Source of the DNA: Methyloglobulus sp.
GTDB taxonomy: Bacteria > Pseudomonadota > Gammaproteobacteria > Methylococcales > Methylomonadaceae
Direction: 5' to 3'
Length of the DNA: 7,135 bases
Assembly (NCBI GenBank): GCA_013140405.1
Contig: JABFSV010000368.1
Coordinates: forward strand, 1-7,135
The notes beneath the pieces are model-generated. The model had not been told where the DNA came from, searched no databases, and saw only the letters and a list, made by a program, of their open reading frames with translations. Both the position numbers and the translations under genes were made by a program. Every line of letters begins with the position of its first letter. Within the stretch, counting starts at the first letter, position 1. Positions 1-6,439 of the stretch are shown in pieces.

Positions 1-1467
1 AGCCTGTTTTTTGCTGCTCACCCAGTTGTTGATTCTGGCAACAACATCATCGCGCCGTTCGCTAGGAATGACGCTGGTGGTGACGGGCTTCCTGCCAGGA
101 GGTAGCTCATCAATGATAGAAATATCCAGATCGGAATATTGCAACATCGCCAAGGTGCGTGGGATAGGCGTAGCGGTCATAACCAGTTGGTGTGGGCTGA
201 TACCACCTTTTTGGCCTTTTGCCCTTAATGCCAATCGTTGATGGACACCGAAACGGTGTTGCTCGTCGATTATGATTAAGCCGAGACGATGAAAGATTAC
301 TTCGTCTTGGAATAAGGCGTGGGTGCCGATGATGATGCCGGCTGTACCATCTGCAAGCATTTGTAAAATTTCTTTGCGTGAATTGCCTTTTATCTGTCCG
401 GTGAGCAGGGCTATTTGAGTATTGAAACCGTTAAACCATGCCTTGAAATTCCGGTAATGCTGCTCTGCCAGCAACTCTGTCGGTGCCATGATAGCCACTT
501 GATAGCCTGTGCCCAAAGCGAGTACAGCGGTGTATGCTGCTACTATGGTTTTGCCGGAGCCGACATCACCCTGCACCAAGCGCATCATGGGATGAGCTTG
601 GTTGCAATCTGCCGTAATTTCCGCGATTACCCTTAGTTGTGCTTTTGTCAGCTTGAAGGGCAATGAGTCTATGAATGGCTGGCTATAGGTTTTGTCATTA
701 TAAAATGATGGTGCTTGCCAGCATTTGGCTTTTTGTTTGGCGAGTTTAAGGCTGAGATGATGCGTCAATAGTTCTTCAAATGCTAGTCGCTTAAGAGCGG
801 GGACACTGCCATTTTGCAGGGCTTCAACAGTTATTGTTGCATCTGGCGTATGCAGGGTTTTGATTGCATCCGTTAACGACGGGTAACGGTGCTGCTTGAG
901 GATGGCGCTAGGAAGCCAATCCTTTAAGGCTTGAGCGTTGTCATCGCAAATGGCTAGCGCTTGCTTTACTGCTTTTCTGACAACATTCTGGTTAAGTCCC
1001 TCTGTTAATGGATATACGGGCGTTAAATGGTTTTCTGTGATGGCTTTATCTACATCGAAGATGACGGTGTATTCAGGATGCACCATTTCTAGCCCAGCAT
1101 AGCCATACCTTACTTCACCAAAACAACTGAGCGTTGTTCCCGGCTTAAGGGCATTGTGTTGCTGGGCAGTAAAATGGAAAAACCGTAAGTCGATGAATCC
1201 GGTGCTATCACTAATGCGGCAGATCAGGCTTTTACGGCCTCTGGGCAGTACATCTATGAACTCAACCTTGCCGCAGATAAGCGCCGTCATTCCCGCAGAG
1301 AGTTTTGCAATCGGGAAAATGCGGGTTCTGTCTTCGTAACGGATTGGCAGGTGAAAAAATAGATCCTGGATGATGCGGATGCCGAGTTTTTCGAGATGAG
1401 TTGCCGTGCGGTTACCTATTCCTGTGAGGCTAGTGACCGATTGCCTAGTGATGTCCGATTGGTTCAT
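1..1467 (-). CDS. recG: ATP-dependent DNA helicase RecG, 3' end cut off by the window edge
   Basis: RecG is a superfamily 2 helicase that remodels stalled replication forks and branch-migrates Holliday junctions and R-loops. The first 489 residues are visible; the family is usually about 690, so roughly 200 residues (the rest of the second helicase lobe and the C-terminal translocation motif) lie beyond the left edge. The N-terminal region has a helix-hairpin-like SLTGIG and the LFFHLPIRYEDRT segment that precedes the wedge OB-fold. The helicase motifs are clear: MMRLVQGDVGSGKT with the Walker A at residues 300–307, APTELLAEQH, the RecG-specific DEQHRFGV motif II at 401–408, and MTATPIPRT (motif III) at 430–438, followed by DELPPGRKPVTT. 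The start is the ATG at 1467, 35 bp after the ridA stop. The frame stays open upstream, but the codons I read back to about 1530 hold no ATG, GTG or TTG, and this start fits the E. coli N-terminus. There is no strong Shine-Dalgarno (SD) sequence, so translation may depend on upstream genes. No break is visible. Confidence 0.97.
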   Translation of the reverse strand, partial: MNQSDITRQSVTSLTGIGNRTATHLEKLGIRIIQDLFFHLPIRYEDRTRIFPIAKLSAGMTALICGKVEFIDVLPRGRKSLICRISDSTGFIDLRFFHFTAQQHNALKPGTTLSCFGEVRYGYAGLEMVHPEYTVIFDVDKAITENHLTPVYPLTEGLNQNVVRKAVKQALAICDDNAQALKDWLPSAILKQHRYPSLTDAIKTLHTPDATITVEALQNGSVPALKRLAFEELLTHHLSLKLAKQKAKCWQAPSFYNDKTYSQPFIDSLPFKLTKAQLRVIAEITADCNQAHPMMRLVQGDVGSGKTIVAAYTAVLALGTGYQVAIMAPTELLAEQHYRNFKAWFNGFNTQIALLTGQIKGNSRKEILQMLADGTAGIIIGTHALFQDEVIFHRLGLIIIDEQHRFGVHQRLALRAKGQKGGISPHQLVMTATPIPRTLAMLQYSDLDISIIDELPPGRKPVTTSVIPSERRDDVVARINNWVSSKKQA

Positions 1468-1502
1468 ATCGGCTACCCGAATGTAGGAAACAGAGGGCTG
1501 GG

Positions 1503-1904
1503 TCAGATAGGGTAATCTTGCGGATTGATGACCATAATTGCATCCATTTCCACCTGTGCAGCTTTTGGAAGGGCGGCAACCCCAACGGCAGCACGGGCTG
1601 GGTACGGGGCTTTAAAATAGCGCCCCATAATCTCATTGACGATAGGGAAGTGTGCTAAATCAGTCAGGAAGACATTCAGTTTTACAATATCAGAAAGGCC
1701 GCCGCCAGCGGCTTCCGCAACTGCTTTCAAATTGTTGAATACTTGTGTAATTTGAGCGGAAATGTCACCTTCGACTAGTTGCATGGTTGCTGGGACTAAG
1801 GGAATTTGCCCAGACAGATAGATGGTATTGCCAACCTTGACAGCTTGTGAGTATGTGCCTATTGCTTGTGGGGCTAGCTCAGTGTTGATGATTTCTTTAT
1901 TCAT
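1503..1904 (-). CDS. ridA: RidA family reactive enamine/imine deaminase
   Basis: This 133-residue protein is a full-length RidA/YjgF/UK114 member. The family forms cytosolic trimers that hydrolyse reactive enamine/imine intermediates, such as 2-aminoacrylate released by PLP-dependent dehydratases, and so protects PLP enzymes. Hallmarks are [12 protein letters not shown] near the N-terminus (Tyr18), the SGQIP strand at 31–35, YPARAAV with Arg104 (the equivalent of E. coli Arg105, which binds the substrate carboxylate), and VEMDAI with Glu119 (equivalent of Glu120). With these residues present it should be an active deaminase of the RidA subgroup rather than one of the Rid subfamilies lacking the arginine. 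It lies 46 bp after spoT and 35 bp before recG on the same strand, so it is probably co-transcribed with both. The sequence just upstream of the ATG has no good SD match. The exact substrate in this organism cannot be read from the sequence. Confidence 0.95.
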   Translation of the reverse strand: MNKEIINTELAPQAIGTYSQAVKVGNTIYLSGQIPLVPATMQLVEGDISAQITQVFNNLKAVAEAAGGGLSDIVKLNVFLTDLAHFPIVNEIMGRYFKAPYPARAAVGVAALPKAAQVEMDAIMVINPQDYPI

Positions 1905-1950
1905 TTTGGCGCGATGGTTATAAGTGACGCATGTTTACAGGGATTCGGTT

Positions 1951-4119
1951 TTACGCTTTCACCCGCGTTATTTTAATCACAATAGCCAAGTCTTTTAGCT
2001 TCCGCATAATTTTAGCGAGATGCACACGGTCTTTTACACTGACGGTGATTAAATCGACACTGACTCGCGAGTCTTGCTCGATAACGGTAACGTTTTCAAT
2101 ATTGGAGTTATTCTCTGATATCGTTGTGGCAACCGTTGCTAGTGAACCACGCTGGTTAAGCACCTCAAGCCGAAGTTCAGCCGGAAATTCGCCTGTTGCG
2201 TCCTGGCTCCATTCCACATCCAGCCAACTGGTTTGCTTCTTTCTGACTTCGTTGCTGTTACGGCATTCATGATGATGTACGACGATGCCTTTGCCGGGAT
2301 TAAAAAAACCTATGATGGAGTCGCCGGGAATAGGCCTGCAACACTTAGCCAGGGTTATCACCATTCCTTCTGTACCTTTGATAACTAGCGGTGTCCTATG
2401 CGTTTGATCCTTATCTTCCAGCCGAACCGCTGCGTGTACATCAGCTTGGGTAAGCCGTTTGGCAACCAAGAACGGCATCTTGTTGCCCAATCCTATATCC
2501 TCCAGTAATTCATCCAATGTCTGGTTATCACTTATTTCAAGTAGGGACTTCATTCGGGATTTGTCGATGTTTTCGAGTTGCAAGTGCATGGCTTGCAATT
2601 CCTTATCCAAAAGGCGGCGTCCCAGGCTGATAGCCTCTTGCTGTTTAAAATTCTTTAAATAATTGCGGATGCCAGATCGAGCCTTGGCAGTGGTGACATA
2701 ATTGAGCCAGAGCGGATTGGGACGCGCCCAAATGGCGGTAATGACTTCAACAGTCACACCGTTCTCAAGGCGGGTTTGCAAAGGCACCAGTTTCCGGTCA
2801 ACCCTGGCAGAAACACAGGCATTGCCAATGTCGGTATGCACGGCGTAGGCAAAATCAATAATGCTGGCTCCCCTGGGCATTTTGATGATCTCGCCTTTTG
2901 GGGTAAACACAAAAACTTCTTGCGGGAACAGGTCTATCTTTAGATTGTCGATAAACTCCAGGGAATCGCCAGCGGTTTGCTGGAGTTCCAACAAATCCCG
3001 TAGCCATTCATTGGCGCGGTCTTGAAACTTGTCGTTCTTGTCATCGTCGGATTTGTACAGCCAGTGCGCTGCGATGCCGGATTCGGCCATCCGGTGCATT
3101 TCATGTGACCTAATTTGAATTTCAATAGGAAAGCCAAACGGACCAATGAGTATGGTATGCAAGGATTGATAGCCGTTAGCTTTGGGCAAGGCAATGTAAT
3201 CCTTGAAACGACCTGGAATCGGCTTATACAAATTGTGGACGATACCCAGAATGCGATAGCAATCATCCACGGTATCGCAGAAAATCCGGAAGGCATACAC
3301 ATCAAAGACATCATTCAGGGAAACTTTTTTATGCAGCATTTTTTGATAAATGCTGTAGAGGTTTTTTTCCCGTCCTGAAACATCACAGGTCAAATGGGCT
3401 TGGCTGATTCTGTTTTTTAGGGTGTTTTCGATCACGTCGATAATTTTACGACGGTTACCACGGGCTTTTTTTAAGGCATTATCCAAAATAATGTAACGAC
3501 GTGGATACATCGCTTGAAAACAAAGCGCCTCAAGTTTATGCCGGATACTGTTCATGCCTAGCCGATTGGCTATCGGGGCATAGATATCCAGGGTTTCACG
3601 GGCGATGCGGCGTTTTTTTTCAGCAGGCATGGCTCCCAGTGTTTGCATGTTATGCAGCCGGTCTGCGAGCTTGACCATGATGACCCGCAAATCCTTGCCC
3701 ATCGCCAAAAACATTTTACGGACGTTTTCGGCCTGGGCTTCGGCATGGGATTTGCTGTCGATTTTGGTCAGCTTGGTGACAGCATCGACAAGTTCAGAAA
3801 CTTCAGGGTTGAAGGTTTTCGCCAAGTCTTGTTTGCTGACCCCTGTGTCTTCTATAACATCATGCAGTATCGCCGCCATAATACAGTTGGCATCCATACG
3901 CATTTCGGCGAGGCTGATAGCAACTGCAACGGGGTGACAGATATAGGCTTCACCGCTTTTACGGAATTGTCCTGAATGCGCCTTGGCCCCAAACTCATAA
4001 GCCCGGACGCAATCGTCAACCTGGGCTTTATCGAGATAGTCGGACAATGTCGAACACAAGCGCCGTACCAGTTTGTCCTGGGGACGTTCAAGCTCAATAT
4101 TGTCAGCGACATCTAACAT
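1951..4119 (-). CDS. spoT: bifunctional (p)ppGpp synthetase/hydrolase SpoT
   Basis: This is a 722-residue RelA/SpoT-homologue enzyme that makes and degrades the alarmone (p)ppGpp. Domains in order: an HD hydrolase with His48 (AHSGQ), His62, the intact His86–Asp87 pair in AILHDVIEDT, and Asp153/Asn157 in LADRLHNM; a synthetase with SGREKNLYSIY (248–258), VYAFRI, GRFKDYIALPKANGYQSLHT (303–322) and EIQIR; a TGS domain at about 402–461 (VFTPKGEI, FAYAVHTDIG); a zinc-finger-like AKCCRPIPGD region (591–600); and a C-terminal ACT domain at about 648–720. The RFKD sequence is the basic RxKD type seen in bifunctional enzymes, not the acidic ExDD of RelA, and the HD residues rule out a hydrolase-dead RelA. 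The ATG at 4119 is the only usable start: upstream codons in frame contain no ATG/GTG/TTG before the TGA near 4156. It begins 8 bp after the rpoZ stop without an SD, suggesting translational coupling. It is about 20 residues longer than E. coli SpoT, mostly at the N-terminus. Confidence 0.97.
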   Translation of the reverse strand: MLDVADNIELERPQDKLVRRLCSTLSDYLDKAQVDDCVRAYEFGAKAHSGQFRKSGEAYICHPVAVAISLAEMRMDANCIMAAILHDVIEDTGVSKQDLAKTFNPEVSELVDAVTKLTKIDSKSHAEAQAENVRKMFLAMGKDLRVIMVKLADRLHNMQTLGAMPAEKKRRIARETLDIYAPIANRLGMNSIRHKLEALCFQAMYPRRYIILDNALKKARGNRRKIIDVIENTLKNRISQAHLTCDVSGREKNLYSIYQKMLHKKVSLNDVFDVYAFRIFCDTVDDCYRILGIVHNLYKPIPGRFKDYIALPKANGYQSLHTILIGPFGFPIEIQIRSHEMHRMAESGIAAHWLYKSDDDKNDKFQDRANEWLRDLLELQQTAGDSLEFIDNLKIDLFPQEVFVFTPKGEIIKMPRGASIIDFAYAVHTDIGNACVSARVDRKLVPLQTRLENGVTVEVITAIWARPNPLWLNYVTTAKARSGIRNYLKNFKQQEAISLGRRLLDKELQAMHLQLENIDKSRMKSLLEISDNQTLDELLEDIGLGNKMPFLVAKRLTQADVHAAVRLEDKDQTHRTPLVIKGTEGMVITLAKCCRPIPGDSIIGFFNPGKGIVVHHHECRNSNEVRKKQTSWLDVEWSQDATGEFPAELRLEVLNQRGSLATVATTISENNSNIENVTVIEQDSRVSVDLITVSVKDRVHLAKIMRKLKDLAIVIKITRVKA

Positions 4120-4127
4120 ACATTTTT

Positions 4128-4367
4128 TTAAAACATAAGGTTTTGCTCGTGCACTTCAACGGTACGGTGCAGGGTGTTGATGTTCTCAGTAGTGACATGG
4201 CCTTCTGCAATTTCACGCAAGGCGAGTACGGTATCTTTATCTTTGTTGCGCGGTAGAAACTCAGTCGCACCGTGGCTGAGCTGGCGTGCGCGGGTACTTG
4301 CCAGTAAAACCAGTTTAAAGCGGTTTTCTACATGATCTAAACAATCTTCGATAGTGACTCTTGCCAT
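4128..4367 (-). CDS. rpoZ: DNA-directed RNA polymerase omega subunit
   Basis: This 79-residue protein is the omega subunit, which assists beta-prime folding and assembly into RNA polymerase. In E. coli it also forms part of one ppGpp binding site. The N-terminal [10 protein letters not shown], the [16 protein letters not shown] helix (residues 15–30, equivalent to NRFDLVLVAARRARQ in E. coli) and [14 protein letters not shown] (45–58) are the conserved omega core. The C-terminal tail is about a dozen residues shorter than in E. coli (91 residues), a region known to vary. A good SD precedes the ATG. It is the first gene of the unit rpoZ–spoT–ridA–recG. The guanylate kinase gene (gmk), which sits upstream of rpoZ in E. 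coli, is absent here; pgk lies there instead, behind a 149-bp spacer. The N-terminal MARVT, shared with E. coli, is the residue stretch contacting ppGpp in that species. Confidence 0.96.
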   Translation of the reverse strand: MARVTIEDCLDHVENRFKLVLLASTRARQLSHGATEFLPRNKDKDTVLALREIAEGHVTTENINTLHRTVEVHEQNLMF

Positions 4368-4372
4368 TTTGT

Positions 4373-4378
4373 TTCCTT
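4373..4378 (-). promoter_or_regulatory. ribosome binding site of rpoZ
   Basis: On the minus strand AAGGAA lies 5 nt before the rpoZ ATG, a close match to the SD consensus. It is the only clear SD in the rpoZ–spoT–ridA–recG unit: spoT, ridA and recG all lack one. Confidence 0.75.
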
Positions 4379-4400
4379 ATATTTTAGGGTATTTCGCTAA

Positions 4401-4416
4401 GACCATACTAACGGTC
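4401..4416 (-). other. small inverted repeat in the rpoZ leader
   Basis: The minus strand reads GACCGTTAGTATGGTC, a 6-bp stem with one G·T pair and a 4-nt loop (GACCGT / ATGGTC). It lies 33 nt before the rpoZ ATG, inside the pgk–rpoZ spacer where the promoter of the stringent-response unit should be. The TAGTAT inside it is a 4/6 match to a -10 box, with a poor TTAAAT 17 nt upstream as a possible -35. It could be a leader hairpin, an operator or chance. There is no T-tract after it, so it is not a terminator. Confidence 0.3.
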
Positions 4417-4455
4417 AGTTGGTTCTAATTTAACACGTTTGTCATTAAATCAACT

Positions 4456-4473
4456 AAAAAACAACAAGTTGTT
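4456..4473 (-). terminator. weak intrinsic terminator candidate after pgk
   Basis: Reading the minus strand, a perfect inverted repeat AACAAC-TT-GTTGTT is followed at once by four more T, giving a run of six T. It starts 43 nt after the pgk stop and ends 88 nt before rpoZ, the right place to end a peroxiredoxin–pgk transcript. The stem is AT-rich, with only two G·C pairs, and the loop is tight (4 nt after opening one pair), so termination would be inefficient by the usual energy criteria and readthrough into rpoZ is possible. Confidence 0.4.
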
Positions 4474-4516
4474 ATTCTTAGCTTTCAATAAAAACTGTAA
4501 GAGATTGATTACATTA

Positions 4517-5689
4517 TTAGCTTCTCGATTTTAATATGGCAACAGCCGGTAATTCCTTGCCTTCAAGAAATTCGAGAAATGCACCGCCACCAGTTGAGGT
4601 ATAGGAAACCTTATCCTCAATTCCATACTTGTCGATAGCGGCAAGGGTATCCCCACCACCAGCAATCGAAAATGCAGGGCTGTCGGCAATCGCCATCGAC
4701 AGAGTTTTAGTGCCTTCGCCAAATTGATCAATTTCAAATACGCCGACTGGACCGTTCCAAACAATAGTCCCGGCGGATTTCAGGATTTCGGCATACTGCT
4801 TGGCGGTATCAGGGCCGATGTCGAGGATCAAATCATCGGCTTCAACGTCAGCCACTTGTTTTACTGTAGCAACTGCGCTATCCGAAAATTCTTTGGCACA
4901 GACCACATCGGTAGGTATTGGAATGGCTGAGCCGGCGCTTTTTGCGGCGGCTATCAAGCGCTTGGCTTCAGCAATCAAGTCGGGTTCATAAAGCGACTTT
5001 CCGACCGGAAAACCCATTGCCGCAATAAATGTATTGGCAATGCCGCCGCCAACGATGAGTTGATCGACCTTCTCAGACAAAGATTTAAGCACTGTCAATT
5101 TAGTGCTGACCTTGGAGCCACCAACAATTGCAACCAGCGGTTTGGTGGGGGTTTCCAGCGCCTTACCTAAAGCATCGAGTTCGTTGCCAAGCAAAGGGCC
5201 AGCACACGCAATCGGGGCAAATTTGGCGACACTGTGCGTGGATGCTTGCGCCCTATGTGCAGTGCCAAAGGCATCCATTACGAATACGTCGCATAAAGCC
5301 GCCATCTTCTTGCCAAGTTCATCGCTGTTTTTTTCTTCACCGACATTAAAGCGTACATTTTCACACAACACGACTTCGCCTGGATTGACAGTGATGCCAT
5401 CCAGCCAATCGCGTTCCAGCCGTACGGGTTTGCCTAATAAGCTGGACAGGCGTTCCGCTACTGGTTTCAATGAGGATTCTTCATCATACTGGCCTTCAAC
5501 GGGACGACCCAAATGGGACATCACCATGACCGCAGCGCCTGCTGCCAAGGCTTTCTCAATGGTTGGCACGCTGGCCTGGATGCGAATATCGCTGGTCACT
5601 TTACCGTTTTTGACAGGTACATTAAGATCCTGGCGGATTAATACCCGCTTGCCAGCCAAATCCAGGTCAACCATTCTCTTTATCGACAT
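4517..5689 (-). CDS. pgk: phosphoglycerate kinase
   Basis: This 390-residue cytosolic enzyme interconverts 1,3-bisphosphoglycerate plus ADP with 3-phosphoglycerate plus ATP, in glycolysis, gluconeogenesis and, where present, the Calvin cycle. It has the usual bacterial length. The N-domain substrate site shows [19 protein letters not shown] (19–37), SHLGRP (58–63), and [15 protein letters not shown] (137–151). The C-domain nucleotide site shows [13 protein letters not shown] (186–198), VGGGIANTF (213–221), WNGPVGVFE (311–319), and [11 protein letters not shown] (343–353) followed by [15 protein letters not shown] (364–378). All key positions look intact. The ATG at 5689 is followed at once by the typical PGK N-terminus ([14 protein letters not shown]). 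The leader is purine-rich (GAGAGAAAGAAAT) with only a weak SD. It lies 30 bp after the peroxiredoxin-like gene on the same strand, with no terminator between them. The common glycolytic neighbours gap, pyk and fba are not seen beside it. Confidence 0.98.
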   Translation of the reverse strand: MSIKRMVDLDLAGKRVLIRQDLNVPVKNGKVTSDIRIQASVPTIEKALAAGAAVMVMSHLGRPVEGQYDEESSLKPVAERLSSLLGKPVRLERDWLDGITVNPGEVVLCENVRFNVGEEKNSDELGKKMAALCDVFVMDAFGTAHRAQASTHSVAKFAPIACAGPLLGNELDALGKALETPTKPLVAIVGGSKVSTKLTVLKSLSEKVDQLIVGGGIANTFIAAMGFPVGKSLYEPDLIAEAKRLIAAAKSAGSAIPIPTDVVCAKEFSDSAVATVKQVADVEADDLILDIGPDTAKQYAEILKSAGTIVWNGPVGVFEIDQFGEGTKTLSMAIADSPAFSIAGGGDTLAAIDKYGIEDKVSYTSTGGGAFLEFLEGKELPAVAILKSRS

Positions 5690-5719
5690 ATTTCTTTCTC
5701 TCGTTTTATGTGGTTAGTG

Positions 5720-6289
5720 TTACGCTTCGACGGCTTCTTCTTTCCATTTAATGGAACAGCCGATGCTTGACAGTTGGTCTTGTGGGCCATTGCCCGAATG
5801 AGCGACGAGTTTCATAGCCTCAAACAAATCTCGCCGGGTTCCATCTGGCGCAGTATCTTTACGGCTGGCATCCAGTCTGCCTCGGTATTGCAATTCAAAA
5901 TCCGTGTTATAGCCAAAGAAATCCGGTGTGCAAACAGCACCGTAGGCTTTGGCTATTTCTTGTGTTTCATCAATCAGGTAAGGGAAAGGGTAGTTATATT
6001 CTGCCGCGATAAGCTGCATATTTTCATACGAATCGGCAGGGTAGTTGACCATATCATTGGACATGATGGCAACGGATTCAATCCCATAACCCTTTAGTTC
6101 AAGGGTATCGCGTAGAATTCGCCCATGCACGGCTTTCACATAAGGACAATGGTTGCAGATAAACATGACCAGCAATCCGTTCCTGCCCATACAGTCTTGT
6201 AATGTCCAGGTTTTCCCGTCAACACCGAGTAATTTAAAATTCGGCGCTTTCACGCCAAAATCGCAGACAGGGGGGTTAAGAGATACCAT
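5720..6289 (-). CDS. peroxiredoxin-like thioredoxin-fold family protein
   Basis: This 189-residue protein belongs to the AhpC/TSA–redoxin superfamily, closest by motif to the 'peroxiredoxin-like 1' group marked by a CNHCPYVKA signature. The N-terminus (APNFKLLGVDGKTWTL, 15–30) is the typical redoxin strand. The active-site segment VMFICNHCPYVKAVHGR contains a CxxC pair at Cys45 and Cys48. The fold continues with IMSNDMVNYPADSYENM (75–91), PYLIDETQEIAKAYGAVCTPDFF (103–125; the CTP motif has a cis-Pro-type position) and YRGRLDAS (135–142). A conserved GCSIKWK ends it. There is no signal peptide, so it should be cytosolic. A CxxC pair suggests thiol–disulfide exchange or peroxide reduction, but the true substrate of this group is, to my knowledge, not settled. 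The start is supported by a strong SD. It is probably the first gene of a two-gene unit with pgk. Confidence 0.88.
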   Translation of the reverse strand: MVSLNPPVCDFGVKAPNFKLLGVDGKTWTLQDCMGRNGLLVMFICNHCPYVKAVHGRILRDTLELKGYGIESVAIMSNDMVNYPADSYENMQLIAAEYNYPFPYLIDETQEIAKAYGAVCTPDFFGYNTDFELQYRGRLDASRKDTAPDGTRRDLFEAMKLVAHSGNGPQDQLSSIGCSIKWKEEAVEA

Positions 6290-6294
6290 GATCG

Positions 6295-6300
6295 CTCCTC
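6295..6300 (-). promoter_or_regulatory. ribosome binding site of the peroxiredoxin-like gene
   Basis: On the minus strand GAGGAG lies 5 nt before the ATG at 6289. It is the best SD in the window and fixes the start of this gene. Confidence 0.8.
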
Positions 6301-6310
6301 GTGAGTTTTA

Positions 6311-6340
6311 TATATAAAGGTTTGTGCCAATGCGTTTTAA
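6311..6340 (-). promoter_or_regulatory. possible sigma-70 promoter of the peroxiredoxin–pgk unit
   Basis: In the minus-strand direction, TTAAAA (6335–6340, 4/6 to the -35 consensus) is followed after 18 nt by TATATA (6311–6316, 4/6 to the -10 consensus) inside a TATATATAAAA run. Transcription would start near 6304, leaving a leader of about 15 nt that still contains the SD. The AT-richness makes such matches easy by chance, so this is only a candidate. Confidence 0.3.
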
Positions 6341-6372
6341 CAGCGGTAATGTACAACAAAATTAGGCTGTTT

Positions 6373-6391
6373 TGTAATTATTACAGTAATA
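6373..6391. promoter_or_regulatory. overlapping palindromes, possible Fur-family-like operator
   Basis: The 19-bp plus-strand sequence TGTAATTATTACAGTAATA holds two perfect 13-bp odd-centred palindromes: TGTAAT-T-ATTACA (6373–6385) and TATTAC-A-GTAATA (6379–6391). Their centres are 6 bp apart. The half-site order is GTAAT / ATTAC / GTAAT. The arrangement resembles the doubled 7-1-7 organisation described for Fur-superfamily sites, and the core GTAAT-N-ATTAC equals that of the Bacillus Zur box. A 6-bp direct repeat TAGGCT (6363–6368 and 6392–6397) lies to either side. It sits 83 bp before the peroxiredoxin-like start and 48 bp after the ubiB stop. The regulator, if any, is not in the window. 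Confidence 0.35.
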
Positions 6392-6439
6392 TAGGCTTTA
6401 AATCAGATTGCGAATCCCAACAGTTCGATTCATTTAACG

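Noticed and set aside
1445..1636. Minus-strand 63-codon frame spanning the ridA end and recG start
   Set aside because: It overlaps both genes in a third frame and has no recognised motif.
1931..2272. Plus-strand 113-codon frame over the spoT 3' end
   Set aside because: Antisense to the SpoT ACT and zinc-finger region, with no recognised motif; a shadow frame.
2940..3314. Minus-strand 124-codon frame inside spoT in another frame
   Set aside because: It overlaps the conserved synthetase domain of spoT, which is intact in its own frame; no sign of a frameshift or overlapping gene.
4381..4386. TAAAAT as a -10 box for rpoZ
   Set aside because: A 5/6 match, but transcription would then start within or beside the SD, leaving almost no leader.
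5103..5717. 204-codon open frame on the plus strand
   Set aside because: It lies antisense to pgk, whose motifs are complete. The translation is low-complexity Ser/Thr/Leu-rich with no recognisable domain, as expected of a shadow frame.
6314..6330. Sigma-54-like TTGGCAC-A-AACC-TTTAT upstream of the peroxiredoxin-like gene
   Set aside because: The -24 half fits, but the -12 half has TTTA in place of the essential TTGC, so a sigma-54 promoter is unlikely.
6363..6397. TAGGCT direct repeats flanking the palindromes as a target-site duplication
   Set aside because: Only 6 bp long with 23 bp between them and no mobile-element remnant; probably chance.
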